From Dehalobacter sp. CP (lineage in GTDB: Bacteria; Bacillota_B; Desulfitobacteriia; Desulfitobacteriales; Syntrophobotulaceae), in NCBI GenBank assembly GCA_009910795.1, contig VMEE01000061.1, positions 62,001-126,000 of the forward strand: 64,000 nt of DNA. Reading direction: 5' to 3'. Positions 1-10,080 of this stretch are shown piece after piece (the stretch's first letter is position 1; each line of letters begins with the position of its first letter). A program made the position numbers and the translations under genes. Under the pieces are notes generated by a model. It was not told the origin of the DNA. It searched no databases and worked only from the letters and a program-made list of their open reading frames with translations.

Positions 1-94
1 CTAGTAAAATTTCCACAGATTACCCCCCTTATTCTTGGTACTCAGAACTCAAAAACTTGAACTATATTGATGTTAGTAATTTTGAAATACGAAT

Positions 95-1477
95 TTAAAG
101 AATATAATTTGACAGGTCCTGATTCTTCGCAACATCGCCGACCCGTTTCTGGATATACTCCCGGTTAATAGTGATGGAATAATCCTCCGGCAGTTCTGAA
201 GCTTCGAACGAAAGCTCCTCCAAGACTTTTTCGACAATGGTATGCAGTCTCCGTGCCCCGATATTTTCCGTGTAAGCGTTGACATTGTAAGCGATCTGGG
301 CTATTTCTTCAATCGCATTCTCGGAGAAAATGACGTCTATGCCCTCTGTTGAGAGCAGCGCACCATACTGTTTAATCAGTGAAGCCTGGGGTTCAATCAG
401 AATCCGTTTAAAATCTGCAACACTCAACGATTCCAGCTCGACACGGATCGGCAGTCTTCCCTGGAGTTCCGGTATCAGATCGGAAGGTTTCGCTACGTGG
501 AAAGCGCCTGCAGCAATAAATAGAATATGATCCGTCCGGACAGGACCGTACTTGGTCATTACGGTGGATCCTTCAATCAGCGGCAGAATATCTCGCTGGA
601 CCCCTCCGCGGGAAACATCAGGACCGCCTGAAGATTCCTTGCCGGCAATCTTATCAATTTCGTCGATAAAAACGATGCCTTCCTGCTCGGTCCGGCGAAT
701 GGCTTCCTGCACCGCCTCATCTTGGTCAATCAGATTCTGGGCCTCTTCCTGAGCCAGAATTCTGCGGGCTTCTTTGACGGTTACTTTGCGTTTTTTGCGT
801 TTCTTCGGAAACATTCCGGCCATCATGTCCTGAATGTTGACGCCAAGCTCCATGCCTGAAGCACCAAGCATATCCGTATATTGAGAGCTTTCTTCCACTT
901 CGATCTCAAGGGTATGCTCCTCAAGCTCTCCTTTTTGAAGCTTTTCTTTGAGGAATTCCCTGTCTTTTTCTACTTCCGGAGAAGCAGGGCTTTCTTTTTC
1001 CGGTTCATTATCCTGGTTGAATAAATACTGAAATGGATTAATATTGGATGATTCTTTCTTTTTGCCCGGGACAAGTATTGTTAGAAGACGTTTCTCCGCA
1101 TTCACCTCAGCCTGAGCTTCAACTTCTTGCATTTTTTCGCTTTTGACCATGCGTAAAGCGATCTCGGTCAAATCCCGGATGATCGATTCAACGTCCCTGC
1201 CGACATAGCCGACTTCGGTAAACTTCGTGGCTTCCACTTTGGTAAAAGGAGCCTTGACGAGCTTAGCCAGGCGCCGGGCAATCTCTGTCTTGCCTACCCC
1301 CGTAGGCCCGATCATTAAAATATTCTTCGGAAGAACATCCTCCTGCAGGGCTGCAGGCAGAAGCGAGCGGCGGTATCTGTTGCGCAGGGCAATGGCTACG
1401 GCTCTTTTGGCCTGTTTTTGCCCAACGATATATTTATCCAGTTCGGCGACGATTTCCTTTGGTGTAAGCTGTTCCAT
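95..1477 (-). CDS. hslU: ATP-dependent protease ATPase subunit HslU
   Basis: HslU is the AAA+ unfoldase that feeds substrates into the HslV peptidase in the cytoplasm. The 460-residue protein has the usual N-terminus, a Walker A motif GPTGVGKT at residues 57-64, a Walker B segment VFIDEID near residue 270, and an inserted intermediate domain at about 110-245 that is charged and low in complexity, as in the family. The C-terminus ends in YIL; the HslU tail docks into HslV. Its ATG overlaps the hslV stop (TGATG), so the two are translationally coupled. In Bacillus the order continues to codY, which would lie beyond the left edge. Family assignment is certain. Confidence 0.97.
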   Translation of the reverse strand: MEQLTPKEIVAELDKYIVGQKQAKRAVAIALRNRYRRSLLPAALQEDVLPKNILMIGPTGVGKTEIARRLAKLVKAPFTKVEATKFTEVGYVGRDVESIIRDLTEIALRMVKSEKMQEVEAQAEVNAEKRLLTILVPGKKKESSNINPFQYLFNQDNEPEKESPASPEVEKDREFLKEKLQKGELEEHTLEIEVEESSQYTDMLGASGMELGVNIQDMMAGMFPKKRKKRKVTVKEARRILAQEEAQNLIDQDEAVQEAIRRTEQEGIVFIDEIDKIAGKESSGGPDVSRGGVQRDILPLIEGSTVMTKYGPVRTDHILFIAAGAFHVAKPSDLIPELQGRLPIRVELESLSVADFKRILIEPQASLIKQYGALLSTEGIDVIFSENAIEEIAQIAYNVNAYTENIGARRLHTIVEKVLEELSFEASELPEDYSITINREYIQKRVGDVAKNQDLSNYIL

Positions 1478-2019
1478 CAGTCCGCGTCCTCCAGTTCTTC
1501 CACGACAATATTTTCATTGGTATAAACACAAATAGAGGCAGCCACTTTCATGGCTTCCCTGACAAGCTCTCCCGCGTTAAGATCCGTATGTGTATTCAGG
1601 GCGCGTGCCGCAGCCAGCGCGTAATTTCCGCCTGATCCAATGGCGGCAATACCGTCGTCAGGCTCAATGACTTCCCCTGAGCCGGAAATCAGCAAAATCG
1701 TATTTTTATCGGCCACGATCAGCAATGCCTCAAGGTTTCTGAGCATCCTGTCCGTCCGCCATTCTTTGGCCAGCTCTACTGAGGCTCTCTGCAAATTGCC
1801 GTGATACTCCTCGAGCTTTCCTTCAAATTTTTCGAAAAGCGTAAAAGCATCGGCCACAGAACCAGCAAATCCCGCCAGGACTTTTCCTTGATACAAACGG
1901 CGGATTTTACGGGCCGTATGTTTCATCACTGTCGCTTGTCCCATGGTAACCTGGCCGTCACCTGCAATAGCCACTTTTGATTCCTTTTTGATCGCGATAA
2001 TCGTCGTTGCATGAAACAT
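1477..2019 (-). CDS. hslV: ATP-dependent protease peptidase subunit HslV
   Basis: HslV is the threonine peptidase that forms the double-ring chamber capped by HslU. I start it at the ATG giving MFHATT, because GAGGGGG lies 7-12 bases upstream; a longer reading would begin inside that ribosome-binding site. This gives 180 residues, normal for the family. The catalytic Thr of the TTIIAI segment is residue 5, so a four-residue leader must be removed to expose it, as in many Firmicute and Thermotoga HslV proteins. GDGQVT follows at about residue 22. The gene sits between xerC and hslU as in Bacillus. Confidence 0.96.
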   Translation of the reverse strand: MFHATTIIAIKKESKVAIAGDGQVTMGQATVMKHTARKIRRLYQGKVLAGFAGSVADAFTLFEKFEGKLEEYHGNLQRASVELAKEWRTDRMLRNLEALLIVADKNTILLISGSGEVIEPDDGIAAIGSGGNYALAAARALNTHTDLNAGELVREAMKVAASICVYTNENIVVEELEDAD

Positions 2020-2121
2020 GAATATGTTCCCCCTCAATTTGCAGTGTACTTATAATTTTCTGAAGAGTCAAGGGTAATTTTCAAAAATGCAGTAGCTTTT
2101 ATGAATATTCTAAATATTACT

Positions 2122-3012
2122 TCATTTTGCTCTTGGATGAGATTTCAGATAGACGCTCCGAAGTTTTTCCCTGGACAGGTGCGTGTAAATCTGGGTTGAA
2201 GACAATTTCTTATGCCCCAGCAGCTCCTGAACACTTCTTAAATCCGCGCCGCCCTCCAGCAGGTGCGTTGCAAATGTATGACGCAGCATATGCGGATGAA
2301 CATGCTGGTTAAGCTTAGCGGTTTTCTCCAGTTTGTCCAGGATCCGGCGCACTGAGCGCGAACTTAGCCGCATATCTTTGTAGTTTAAAATCAGCGCTTC
2401 CTGTTGATCATCCCGCTGCAGCAGGTACCTTTTGACCGCCTCTTCCGCCGGTTCCGTCAAAGGAACAATCCGCTCCTTTTTCCCTTTCCCGAACACCCTG
2501 ATCAGGCTGCCATCAATATCGACATCTGATTTATTCAAGCTGACAAGCTCGCTTACCCTAAGTCCCGAACCATAAAGCAGTTCGACAATCACCTGGTCGC
2601 GCAGTCCGTTCTTTTCATCCTGATTGGAAGCTTCCAGAAGCTTTTCCATATGCTCCTGGAAAAGAAAACGCGGGAGATTTTTGCCGACTTTGGGCGTTGC
2701 AATTTTCTGTATAGGGTTCTGGCTGACAATTTCTTCGCGGCAGAGATATTTAAAAAAAGAACGCATTGCAGCGATTTTTCGGGCAATGCTTTTTCTTTTC
2801 AGTTCCCTTTCTGTCATCTGACCAATGTAACTGCGGACAATATATTTATCAATCTGGCTAACTTCAAGACTTTCGGTCTCGATTCCGAGTTCATGGGCAG
2901 AGAATTCCAAGAACTGAATGATATCACTCTGATAAGCGGCAAGTGTCAGTTCGGAAGAATTTCTGGTTTTTAGATAAGCGGAGAACAAATCAAGGGCTTC
3001 ATCTGCCAGCAC
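2122..3012 (-). CDS. xerC: Tyrosine recombinase XerC (chromosome dimer resolution)
   Basis: A 296-residue tyrosine recombinase. An N-terminal SAM-like core-binding domain covers about residues 5-90 and the catalytic domain follows. The catalytic residues are all visible: Arg152 in GLRVSE, Lys near 176-178, His241 and Arg244 in HMLRH, His267 in LGH, and the nucleophile Tyr276 in QIYTH. Translation starts at GTG with GAGGTGGTG upstream. Its place between trmFO and hslV matches codV/xerC of Bacillus, so the XerC role at dif is more likely than a phage integrase. It is separated from trmFO by two palindromic repeats. Confidence 0.93.
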   Translation of the reverse strand: MLADEALDLFSAYLKTRNSSELTLAAYQSDIIQFLEFSAHELGIETESLEVSQIDKYIVRSYIGQMTERELKRKSIARKIAAMRSFFKYLCREEIVSQNPIQKIATPKVGKNLPRFLFQEHMEKLLEASNQDEKNGLRDQVIVELLYGSGLRVSELVSLNKSDVDIDGSLIRVFGKGKKERIVPLTEPAEEAVKRYLLQRDDQQEALILNYKDMRLSSRSVRRILDKLEKTAKLNQHVHPHMLRHTFATHLLEGGADLRSVQELLGHKKLSSTQIYTHLSREKLRSVYLKSHPRAK

Positions 3013-3071
3013 TTCGTTTCACCACCTCATTCATTATGTATTAGACCGATTCATAAAGCCTATTTCGGGTT

Positions 3072-3230
3072 AGTCTCCGTAATGGATGACCGCTTTCGGC
3101 TGTTGTGCCATCCATGGCGAGTCGCTCTTTGCCATCCGTGGCATCGCGACATTAGGCCATCCGTGGCCGTCAAAAAGCCGCGCTGCGCAATCCATGCTCC
3201 GCTTGACGCTGGACATCCATTACGGAGACT
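3072..3230. repeat. Intergenic palindromic repeat, copy A
   Basis: A 159-bp element bounded by perfect 16-bp inverted arms (AGTCTCCGTAATGGAT and its complement). The inside carries nested hairpins around CCATGG and the family core ATGCTCCGCTTGACGCTGG. Compared with other copies it has an extra roughly 50-bp inner block (about 3118-3168), which is also present in copy C. It lies in the 446-bp gene-free gap between xerC and trmFO. A few short reading frames run through it, but they have no ribosome-binding site or recognisable product. Confidence 0.85.
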
Positions 3231-3334
3231 AGTCTGGAGTAGTATAAGCTTTTTTGGAGTTAGCGTTATTCTGAGAACCTATTCTAGTATACCGTTCTCT
3301 AAATAACTAGACATTTAAACCTTCATAGCTGGGG

Positions 3335-3434
3335 CTGTGTGCCACAGTTCCAGCGTAAGCGGAGCATGGATGCGGAGCGCGGCAGTTAGCGCCATGGAGG
3401 GCGCTATCTGCCGAGAGCGGAATGTGGCGCACAG
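3335..3434. repeat. Intergenic palindromic repeat, copy B
   Basis: A 100-bp element with 12-bp arms, CTGTGTGCCACA and TGTGGCGCACAG, complementary apart from one G:T pair. It is inverted relative to copy A and has the same core (ATGCTCCGCTTACGCTGG on the minus strand) plus an inner hairpin around CCATGG. The arms differ from those of copy A but still pair with each other. It ends 24 bp before the 3' end of trmFO. Confidence 0.8.
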
Positions 3435-3458
3435 ACCAGACCCCAATAAATATATTTG

Positions 3459-4793
3459 TCAAATTATTAAAAGATCAATGTACTGGAGTTGTTTTTCTTC
3501 GATGAACCTTTCCAGCTCGTGCAGGGCTCTTGCCGATAACCTTGTATTTTTTTCGCGTTTTCCTTTGATTCGTTCTCCAAGAGGAGTGATTAGACCAAAG
3601 TTCATATTCATCGGCTGAAAATGAACACTGGGCGAACCTTCCAAATGGCGGGCAAGTCCGCCAAGCGCTGTTTCAGGCGGGAAGACAAGCGTATCCTGTC
3701 CATTCAGCAGACGGGCCATATTCAATCCGGCCAAAAGCCCACTGGCGGCGGATTCGACATAACCTTCCACGCCGGTAATCTGACCGGCAAAAAACAGATC
3801 TGGCTTCATCCTGCAGCTAAAATCAGCATTCAGGACTTCAGGCGCATTCAGGAACGAATTCCTGTGCATGACACCGTAACGTACGAACTCAGCGTGTTCT
3901 AAGCCTGGTATCAGCCTGAACACGCGTTTTTGTTCGCTCCACTTTAAATGTGTCTGGAAGCCAACCAAATTCAGAAGGCTTCCCTGGATATTTTCTTTCC
4001 GCAGCTGAACAACAGCAAACGGTTTTTTACCGGTATGCGGGTTCATAATCCCGACAGGTTTTAACGGCCCGAACGCCATCGTCATGAGTCCACGCTGGGC
4101 CATGACCTCGATCGGCATACAGCCTTCAAACACCAGATTTTTTTCAAAACCTTGAACCTCGGCAGCTTCGGCCTGAATCAGGGCCTCATAAAAAGTTTCA
4201 TACGCTTCTTTGCTGAGCGGGCAATTCAGATAGTCTGCCTCGCCTTTGTCATAGCGGGATGCCCAAAAAGCTTTGGACAGATCAACGGTCTCAAGATCGA
4301 CAATCGGTGCCGCCGCATCAAAGAAAGACAGCGCCTCTTTCCCGGTCAGCCGCAGAATATCCGCAGCAAGTTCATCCGTTGTCAGCGGCCCTGTGGCAAT
4401 GATCACTTTTTCGTCCGCCGGAATTGTTTTCACTTCCTCGCGGATGATATTAATATTCGGATGACCGGAGACCTTATCGGTAACCATTTGCGCAAAAAGA
4501 TTCCTGTCAACAGCCAAAGCCCCTCCGGCCGGTACAGAAGTCTGGTCTGCTGCCGCCATGATCAGCGAATTCAGACGCCTCATTTCTTCCTTGAGCAGCC
4601 CGACAGCATTTTCAAGGCCGGCAGCCCTCAGCGAATTGCTGCAGACCAGCTCGGCAAATTGTTCCGTTTGATGAACGGGTGTGTTTTTCAGCGGACGCAT
4701 TTCATAAAGATCAACGTCAATCCCGCGCTGGGCCATCTGCCAGGCAGCTTCGGGCCCCGCAAGGCCCGCGCCAATGATTGTCGCTTTTGCCAT
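3459..4793 (-). CDS. trmFO: Folate/FAD-dependent tRNA m5U54 methyltransferase TrmFO
   Basis: TrmFO makes 5-methyluridine at tRNA position 54 using methylenetetrahydrofolate and reduced FAD. The protein is about 444 residues with the N-terminal dinucleotide fold [10 protein letters not shown] and the family segment LVCSNSLR. The start is placed at MAKAT, since the ATG three codons upstream would sit on top of the only Shine-Dalgarno-like sequence (AGGATGG). It follows topA directly on the same strand, as in Bacillus (gid). Confidence 0.95.
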   Translation of the reverse strand: MAKATIIGAGLAGPEAAWQMAQRGIDVDLYEMRPLKNTPVHQTEQFAELVCSNSLRAAGLENAVGLLKEEMRRLNSLIMAAADQTSVPAGGALAVDRNLFAQMVTDKVSGHPNINIIREEVKTIPADEKVIIATGPLTTDELAADILRLTGKEALSFFDAAAPIVDLETVDLSKAFWASRYDKGEADYLNCPLSKEAYETFYEALIQAEAAEVQGFEKNLVFEGCMPIEVMAQRGLMTMAFGPLKPVGIMNPHTGKKPFAVVQLRKENIQGSLLNLVGFQTHLKWSEQKRVFRLIPGLEHAEFVRYGVMHRNSFLNAPEVLNADFSCRMKPDLFFAGQITGVEGYVESAASGLLAGLNMARLLNGQDTLVFPPETALGGLARHLEGSPSVHFQPMNMNFGLITPLGERIKGKREKNTRLSARALHELERFIEEKQLQYIDLLII

Positions 4794-4837
4794 AGTACCC
4801 ATCCTAGTCGTGTAGTATCGTTCTTAGATTTTAATTC

Positions 4838-6931
4838 TTATTCTGTTTCCTTGATTTCTTCGGTAAACCTGCAGTCATGATTGATGCAGACATATTTTTT
4901 GTTTTTTCTGGTACTTTTCTCGGTCATTACCCCGCCGCACTCCGGACAAGGGTGAGGTGCCGGTTTCTCCCAGGAAATAAAATCACAGTCCGGGTATTTG
5001 CTGCAGCCGTAAAACTTACGTCCTTTTTTCGATCTCCTGACGACAAGTTTTTCTCCGCATTTCGGGCAGTTCACGCCGATTTCCTCGAGTAAAGGCCGCG
5101 CATTCCGGCAGTCAGGAAAACCGGGGCAAGCCAAAAACTTTCCGAACCGTCCCATCTTGATGACCATATTCCTGCCGCAAAGTTCACAGACTTCATCTGA
5201 AACTTCATCCTCAACTTTGATTTTGCCGATCTTCTGTTCAGCTTTATCAAGTGTATCGGCAAACGGGCCGTAAAATTCTCCGACAATTTTCTTCCAATCC
5301 GATTTTCCGTCTTCGATATCGTCAAGCTTCTCCTCCATGTTGGCTGTAAACTCCTGGTCGACAATATCCGGAAAATGCTCTTTCAGCAAGTTGATCACAA
5401 TTTCACCAAGCTCGGTTGGAACAAGTTTCTTGTCTTCCTTTGCTACATAGCCCCTCGTTTGAATCGTTTCAATCGTCGGCGCATACGTACTCGGACGCCC
5501 GATCCCCTCTTCCTCCATTTTTCGGACCAAGGTTGCCTCAGTATAACGCGCCGGGGGCTCGGTGAAATGCTGCTTCTCCTGAAGCTGCCTTAACTGCAGC
5601 TTCTGCCCGATGCTGAGATCTCCTTTCAGGCAGTTTTCCTCATTATCCAGTTTTTCCGGTTCATCAGTGCTTTCTTCATAGACGGTGAGATATCCCGGAA
5701 ACTTCACTGCTGAAGCATTGGCTCTTAAAAGGTAATCACCAGCCAGAACGTCTACGGTAATCGTATCATAAACCGCCGCACTCATCTGACTGGCGACAAA
5801 ACGGTCCCATATCAGCCGGTAAAGCTTGAACTGCTCCCGTCCGAGAAAGCCTTTGACGGATTCAGGCGTCCTGAGAGCGGATGTTGGTCTGATTGCCTCG
5901 TGCGCTTCCTGGGTCCGGCCTTTGCTGGCAAATTTCCTCGGCTCTTCGGGATAATAGGTTTCGCCGTAAGTCTCGATGATAAAACCTTTGGCCTCTTCCT
6001 GTGCAGTGTCGGCGATCCGGACAGAATCCGTACGCATATACGAAATCAATCCGACCGTACCGGCCTTCCCGAGATCAAGTCCTTCATAGAGCTGCTGGGC
6101 CAGCATCATCGTCTTTTTAGGTGTATAGTTTAATTTGCGGTAGGCTTCCTGCTGGAGACTGCTGGTCGTAAAAGGAGGCGCCGGCTGTTTTCGCTTTTCC
6201 TTCGTTTTTACCTCTCCGACTGTGAATGCGGCCGCCCGAAGTTCCCGCAATACTTCATCCATCTGCTCGCGGCTCGAAATCGTGATCTTTTTGCCCTGCT
6301 TATGAAGCAGTTTGGCGGCAAAACTGCCGCCCCGGCACAAGAATTCCGCATCCAGAGTCCAGTACTCTTCCGGTTCAAAGTTGCGGATTTCTTCTTCTCT
6401 GTCACAGATCATTCTGACCGCAACAGACTGAACACGTCCGGCACTTAAACCTTTTTTAACTTTCCGCCACAGAAGCGGGCTTAATTTGTAGCCCACCAGT
6501 CTGTCCAAAACCCTGCGCGCCTGCTGGGCATCTACGAGATGCATATCCAGTTTGCGAGGTTTTTTAACGGCATTTTGAATCGTTGGTTTCGTTATTTCAT
6601 GAAATTCGATCCTGCTCAGCTCTTCGGGATTCAGACCGAGCAAGTGCGTCAAGTGCCAGGCAATCGCTTCACCTTCCCTGTCGGGGTCGGACGCCAGCAA
6701 GACACGGTCGGCAGTCTTCGCTGCAGCTTTAAGCTCTTTGACCAAATCGCCGCGTCCTCTGATTGCAATGTATTTCGGCTCAAAATTATGATCGACATCA
6801 ACCCCGATCTGGCTCTTTGGCAAATCTCGCAGATGTCCCATGGAAGCTTTGACCGTATAATTCTTAGACAAAAATTTGCTGATGGATTTTGCCTTGGCCG
6901 GGGATTCAACGATAACCAAAGTTTTCGACAT
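4838..6931 (-). CDS. topA: DNA topoisomerase I (type IA)
   Basis: TopA relaxes negative supercoils. The 697-residue protein starts with the Toprim domain (LVIVESPAKAK, then the acidic DPDREGEA motif near residue 80). The active-site tyrosine is in the segment ISYMRTDS near residue 300. The C-terminus carries three four-cysteine zinc ribbons between about 580 and 690 (CELC...CPGFPDC, CPKC...CSKYPDC, CPEC...CINHDC). Length and architecture are normal for a Firmicute. It lies between dprA and trmFO as usual. Confidence 0.97.
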   Translation of the reverse strand: MSKTLVIVESPAKAKSISKFLSKNYTVKASMGHLRDLPKSQIGVDVDHNFEPKYIAIRGRGDLVKELKAAAKTADRVLLASDPDREGEAIAWHLTHLLGLNPEELSRIEFHEITKPTIQNAVKKPRKLDMHLVDAQQARRVLDRLVGYKLSPLLWRKVKKGLSAGRVQSVAVRMICDREEEIRNFEPEEYWTLDAEFLCRGGSFAAKLLHKQGKKITISSREQMDEVLRELRAAAFTVGEVKTKEKRKQPAPPFTTSSLQQEAYRKLNYTPKKTMMLAQQLYEGLDLGKAGTVGLISYMRTDSVRIADTAQEEAKGFIIETYGETYYPEEPRKFASKGRTQEAHEAIRPTSALRTPESVKGFLGREQFKLYRLIWDRFVASQMSAAVYDTITVDVLAGDYLLRANASAVKFPGYLTVYEESTDEPEKLDNEENCLKGDLSIGQKLQLRQLQEKQHFTEPPARYTEATLVRKMEEEGIGRPSTYAPTIETIQTRGYVAKEDKKLVPTELGEIVINLLKEHFPDIVDQEFTANMEEKLDDIEDGKSDWKKIVGEFYGPFADTLDKAEQKIGKIKVEDEVSDEVCELCGRNMVIKMGRFGKFLACPGFPDCRNARPLLEEIGVNCPKCGEKLVVRRSKKGRKFYGCSKYPDCDFISWEKPAPHPCPECGGVMTEKSTRKNKKYVCINHDCRFTEEIKETE

Positions 6932-7130
6932 GCTTCACCTCATGATTTCTCTCAATGTAATTCTATTGTATCAATATTGATTAAAATTTGATTAATATTA
7001 CTAAATTATCTTCCTTAATCCTATGCATCGTTTCTGATTTAACCCTTAAAAAAAATAGCAACACAAATTATACCATTTATTTTCAAAACCACAATGGTAA
7101 AACAAAATATTGTACAAATGAATAACGTTT

Positions 7131-8258
7131 TTAACGCTGAAGGACATAATGCTGGCCTGGCAGCTGCAAAATCTCTCCGGCAAGCTGGAGCTCCAGCAGT
7201 CCCAGTGCAATGCCCTGAGCCGGAAGCGGGCATAAGACAGCCAACCGGTCAATATGCAGCGGAATATCGCTCAAACACCCCAGGATTTCAGCCCATTTCG
7301 ATTCTGTTTGCCTCATTCCCTTAGACCTTACCCGAGTCGTTCCTTCTCGACATGCCAGAACTTCGGATAGCCTGTTTTCGGGTGTGAACGGAGCCAGTTC
7401 GCTCAGTACATCCTTCATGTCCTCCGTTACTTTTGCGCCCATCCGCAGCAGCTGATGTGTTCCCCGGCTTAGCTTACTGAAGATCGGACCTGGAACAGCG
7501 TACACCTCCCGTCCCTGTTCCAGGGCACAGTCAGCTGTAATCAGTGCGCCACTTTTTTCGGCTGCTTCAACCACAATGACTCCGCGGGACGAACCGCTGA
7601 TCAGCCTGTTCCTGGCCGGGAACTGTCCTGGCTCGGGCGGAATACCCGGTGGATACTCACTTAACAGTGCGCCTTTTTCCATAATGGAATCTGCGAGCTT
7701 CGTATTCTCGTACGGATAGATCGTATCAAGCCCTCCGGCCATAAAGGCCCAGGTAATTCCACCGGCCTCAAGTGCTCCTCGATGCGCTGCCGTGTCAATG
7801 CCTCGGGCCAAACCGCTGACCACAGCATAACCTTCTCCGGCAATCCCACCGGCTAAAAAAGATGCCGCCGCTTTGCCATAGGGTGAAGCCTTTCTCGCAC
7901 CCACCACCGCTATTCCCTCCTGCTGAGCCTGAAGCACACCTTTGTAAAACAGCACAGGGGGTGCATCCGGACACTCGGCCAGTAAACATGGGTACTCTGA
8001 CTCTCCCGGCATAACCAAGGATATACCTTTCCTCTGCAGTCTTTCCTGAAACGCTCCAAGATCAAGTTCTGCCCTGTGCTGCAGAAATTCTTTCACCCAA
8101 ACGAGATGGGCTAACTCGGAAAAAGCACCGGCAGGCGCTTCCAGAGCTTGAGCAGCACTCCCAAAATAGGCTATCAGCTGACGCAGTCTTTGACTACCGA
8201 TCCCTGAAATGGTCAAAATACTTGCTCGAAAGATTTTTTCCTGGATTATCCTCATCAT
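7131..8258 (-). CDS. dprA: DNA-processing protein DprA
   Basis: DprA binds incoming single-stranded DNA and loads RecA in natural transformation; it is also widely kept in non-competent bacteria. I start it at one of two adjacent ATG codons (8258 or 8255) preceded by GGAGG; a longer reading lacks a ribosome-binding site. That gives about 375 residues: an N-terminal helix-hairpin-helix region (SGIGSQRLRQL), the Rossmann core with VVGARKASPYG and SGLARGIDTAAH, and a C-terminal winged-helix region. It sits upstream of topA as in Bacillus. comM lies about 22 kb away. Confidence 0.94.
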   Translation of the reverse strand: MMRIIQEKIFRASILTISGIGSQRLRQLIAYFGSAAQALEAPAGAFSELAHLVWVKEFLQHRAELDLGAFQERLQRKGISLVMPGESEYPCLLAECPDAPPVLFYKGVLQAQQEGIAVVGARKASPYGKAAASFLAGGIAGEGYAVVSGLARGIDTAAHRGALEAGGITWAFMAGGLDTIYPYENTKLADSIMEKGALLSEYPPGIPPEPGQFPARNRLISGSSRGVIVVEAAEKSGALITADCALEQGREVYAVPGPIFSKLSRGTHQLLRMGAKVTEDMKDVLSELAPFTPENRLSEVLACREGTTRVRSKGMRQTESKWAEILGCLSDIPLHIDRLAVLCPLPAQGIALGLLELQLAGEILQLPGQHYVLQR

Positions 8259-8387
8259 GATCCCTCCAACAACAGCGATTCGACATATTCCATATTTTTC
8301 CTGCCTAAACCATTTATTTTGAAGAAGGAGGAGCCTTAAGAACTGGGTGCAGTTCAAAAAGCGCCTCCTTTTCTATGGGCAAATTGC

Positions 8388-8627
8388 TTATGCTACCGGC
8401 GGATCATACAGATCGTTCGTAGTCATGTCAATTACCCGGATATCCCGTATCGTGACCAGTTCGCCGCTGGGGCTGTTAAATATATTCTTGGCAATAACCG
8501 TTTCCATCGCGGTCTGGGCCTCAGCCAGCGTCAGGTCCACCCTCGGCTGGGGGACGGAAATAATGAAGGATTTGCCGCCGGTGGTGAGAAAAGTTAGCTT
8601 TAACACCTTGCTTGTAATAATCGCCAT
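8388..8627 (-). CDS. DUF2922 family protein
   Basis: A small protein of 79 residues from the start chosen here. AGGGGGTG lies about 7 bases upstream of ATG at 8627, and a longer reading has no such site. The sequence KVLKLTFLTTGGKSF and the closing segment on 'D' and 'YDPP' match the DUF2922 family. Its function is unknown. In Firmicutes this family is commonly paired with a DUF1659 gene, as it is here. No signal peptide or membrane segment is visible. Confidence 0.8.
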   Translation of the reverse strand: MAIITSKVLKLTFLTTGGKSFIISVPQPRVDLTLAEAQTAMETVIAKNIFNSPSGELVTIRDIRVIDMTTNDLYDPPVA

Positions 8628-8714
8628 TTTAATCACCCCCTGAAGATTTGCCTTGACAATCACCTTGGCATTCACACTAAACCTAGCCAGTCTTTCAGAT
8701 AGATTTGCCGCTGC

Positions 8715-8939
8715 TTATTCATCCGTAAGCTCCCAGTTTTTGCTGAGCACAACATTCAGCAGCGGATACTGGCTCAAACCGGATAGAGCCGCTGCAACAT
8801 CATAGATGTCTTGACTCGTGGCAGTAGGCTTCACATAATTCAGGCTTTTCTTCTGGGTCACCGGGCCGCCTGCCGGCGAAGTCCCGGTCTGGTATTTTGT
8901 TGACACGATCGAATCCAAAGTTATTTCTGTCACTGCCAT
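8715..8939 (-). CDS. DUF1659 family protein
   Basis: A 74-residue protein with the DUF1659 pattern (AVTEITLDS at the start, a central basic KKSLNYV stretch, and a Leu-rich end with VLSKNWELTDE). Its function is unknown. It precedes the DUF2922 gene by 87 bp on the same strand, a pairing that recurs in spore-forming Firmicutes, so the two probably form one transcription unit. It has a GGGAGGG ribosome-binding site. It is divergent from the DUF3102 gene. Confidence 0.8.
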   Translation of the reverse strand: MAVTEITLDSIVSTKYQTGTSPAGGPVTQKKSLNYVKPTATSQDIYDVAAALSGLSQYPLLNVVLSKNWELTDE

Positions 8940-9146
8940 GGTTCATCCCTCCCTTCAACAGTTTGACAAGCCGGGCTTGTTCGTTCCCGACCTTATATAC
9001 TATGAGAGAGATTGTCCGATGTTAAGGATTTGGGGAAATAAAAGATTTCTTCCCTAAAATAAAAAGCCTGACGACTGAGCTTGTCACACTTTTAAGCCTG
9101 GCCACGTATCCTATGAGTGAAATCAGCCCCAAGGAGTGTGGATATC

Positions 9147-10040
9147 TTGACGGATCCAGTGACTAATCCAGTAACTGATACATTATCTAATACGGTATCT
9201 GATACACTAACGGATATCATCAGCGGACGCACGCCGCATGTCATAGCAGCTGAAATTAACATGATCAAATACCAGACGGAGAGGATCTACCTTGCCGCCG
9301 CTGTCGAGATTGGAAGGCGGCTGACGGAGGCCAAGGCCCTGCTTAAGTTTGGAGAATGGGGCAAGTGGCTGGAGGAGTCGGTCGATTTCTCTCAGAGCAG
9401 GGCCAATAAACTGATGCGTATCTTCAAAGAGTACGGAGCAGGACAGCTTAGCTCCTCAAATTCGGATCCGGCTCCGAATTTAAACTACAGCCAGGCGGTG
9501 ATCCTCTTAGGAGTCCCAAAGGAGGAACGGGCGCAATTTATCGTTGATATGGATATCGAGGGGATGACCAAGCAGGAACTCAGGAAAGCGGTCAAGGAAC
9601 GGACGCAGGCCCGGCAAGAAAAAGACCTGGCCTTACAAAAGAACACAGATCTCCAGAAAACAGTGGCAGACCAAAGCGATATCATCACCGGGCTGACATC
9701 AGAACTCGCCCATCTGAAGGTCCAATTGGAGAACGTCAAGACGTCCAAAGCAGAACTCGCTAAAACGGCCAGGCAGCTGAATGATGCGCTGGAATCGCTC
9801 CAAAAAAGCTCAGCCGCCAAGGGCTACGAGCGGATGAAAACAAACTTCCTGAATACGTCGCTCAAAGTCAGGGCCAACCATATCGCCTTCCTCTGTGAAA
9901 ACTTGGATCAAACCATGAAGGAAGTCAAGCATAAGCTGCTCCAAATCGCCCCTAATGACAAGGAGACGTATATCATTTATAAGAATAAAGTTTACGATCT
10001 TCTGAATGTGTGGCTTAAAGACGAGACGTGGAGCAGGTAA
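9147..10040 (+). CDS. DUF3102 domain protein with long coiled coil
   Basis: DUF3102 proteins are common on phages and plasmids of Firmicutes; their function is not established. The region IAAEINMIKYQTERIYLAAAV through WLEESVDFSQSRANKLMRIF carries the domain's helix-turn-helix-like pattern, followed by a coiled coil at roughly 160-245. The very N-terminus is a degenerate Thr/Asp repeat (DTLSNTVSDTLTD). The start is uncertain: TTG at 9147 has AAGGAG 10 bases upstream, whereas the longer reading from GTG at 9117 has no Shine-Dalgarno. It is followed after 37 bp by a HicB-like gene on the same strand. Confidence 0.65.
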   Translation: MTDPVTNPVTDTLSNTVSDTLTDIISGRTPHVIAAEINMIKYQTERIYLAAAVEIGRRLTEAKALLKFGEWGKWLEESVDFSQSRANKLMRIFKEYGAGQLSSSNSDPAPNLNYSQAVILLGVPKEERAQFIVDMDIEGMTKQELRKAVKERTQARQEKDLALQKNTDLQKTVADQSDIITGLTSELAHLKVQLENVKTSKAELAKTARQLNDALESLQKSSAAKGYERMKTNFLNTSLKVRANHIAFLCENLDQTMKEVKHKLLQIAPNDKETYIIYKNKVYDLLNVWLKDETWSR

Positions 10041-10080
10041 GCTTACCCTATCGGAAATGCGCAGTAAGAGATGGTGGATG

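Noticed and set aside
1..94. Start of codY at the left edge
   Set aside because: Expected from Bacillus gene order, but these 94 bases contain no recognisable coding sequence.
3072..3434. CRISPR array
   Set aside because: Repeats are long, inverted and not evenly spaced, with no unique spacers and no cas genes in the window.
3082..3618. Short reading frames inside the repeats at 3.1-3.6 kb
   Set aside because: They run through palindromes and the end of trmFO, have no ribosome-binding site and no family resemblance.
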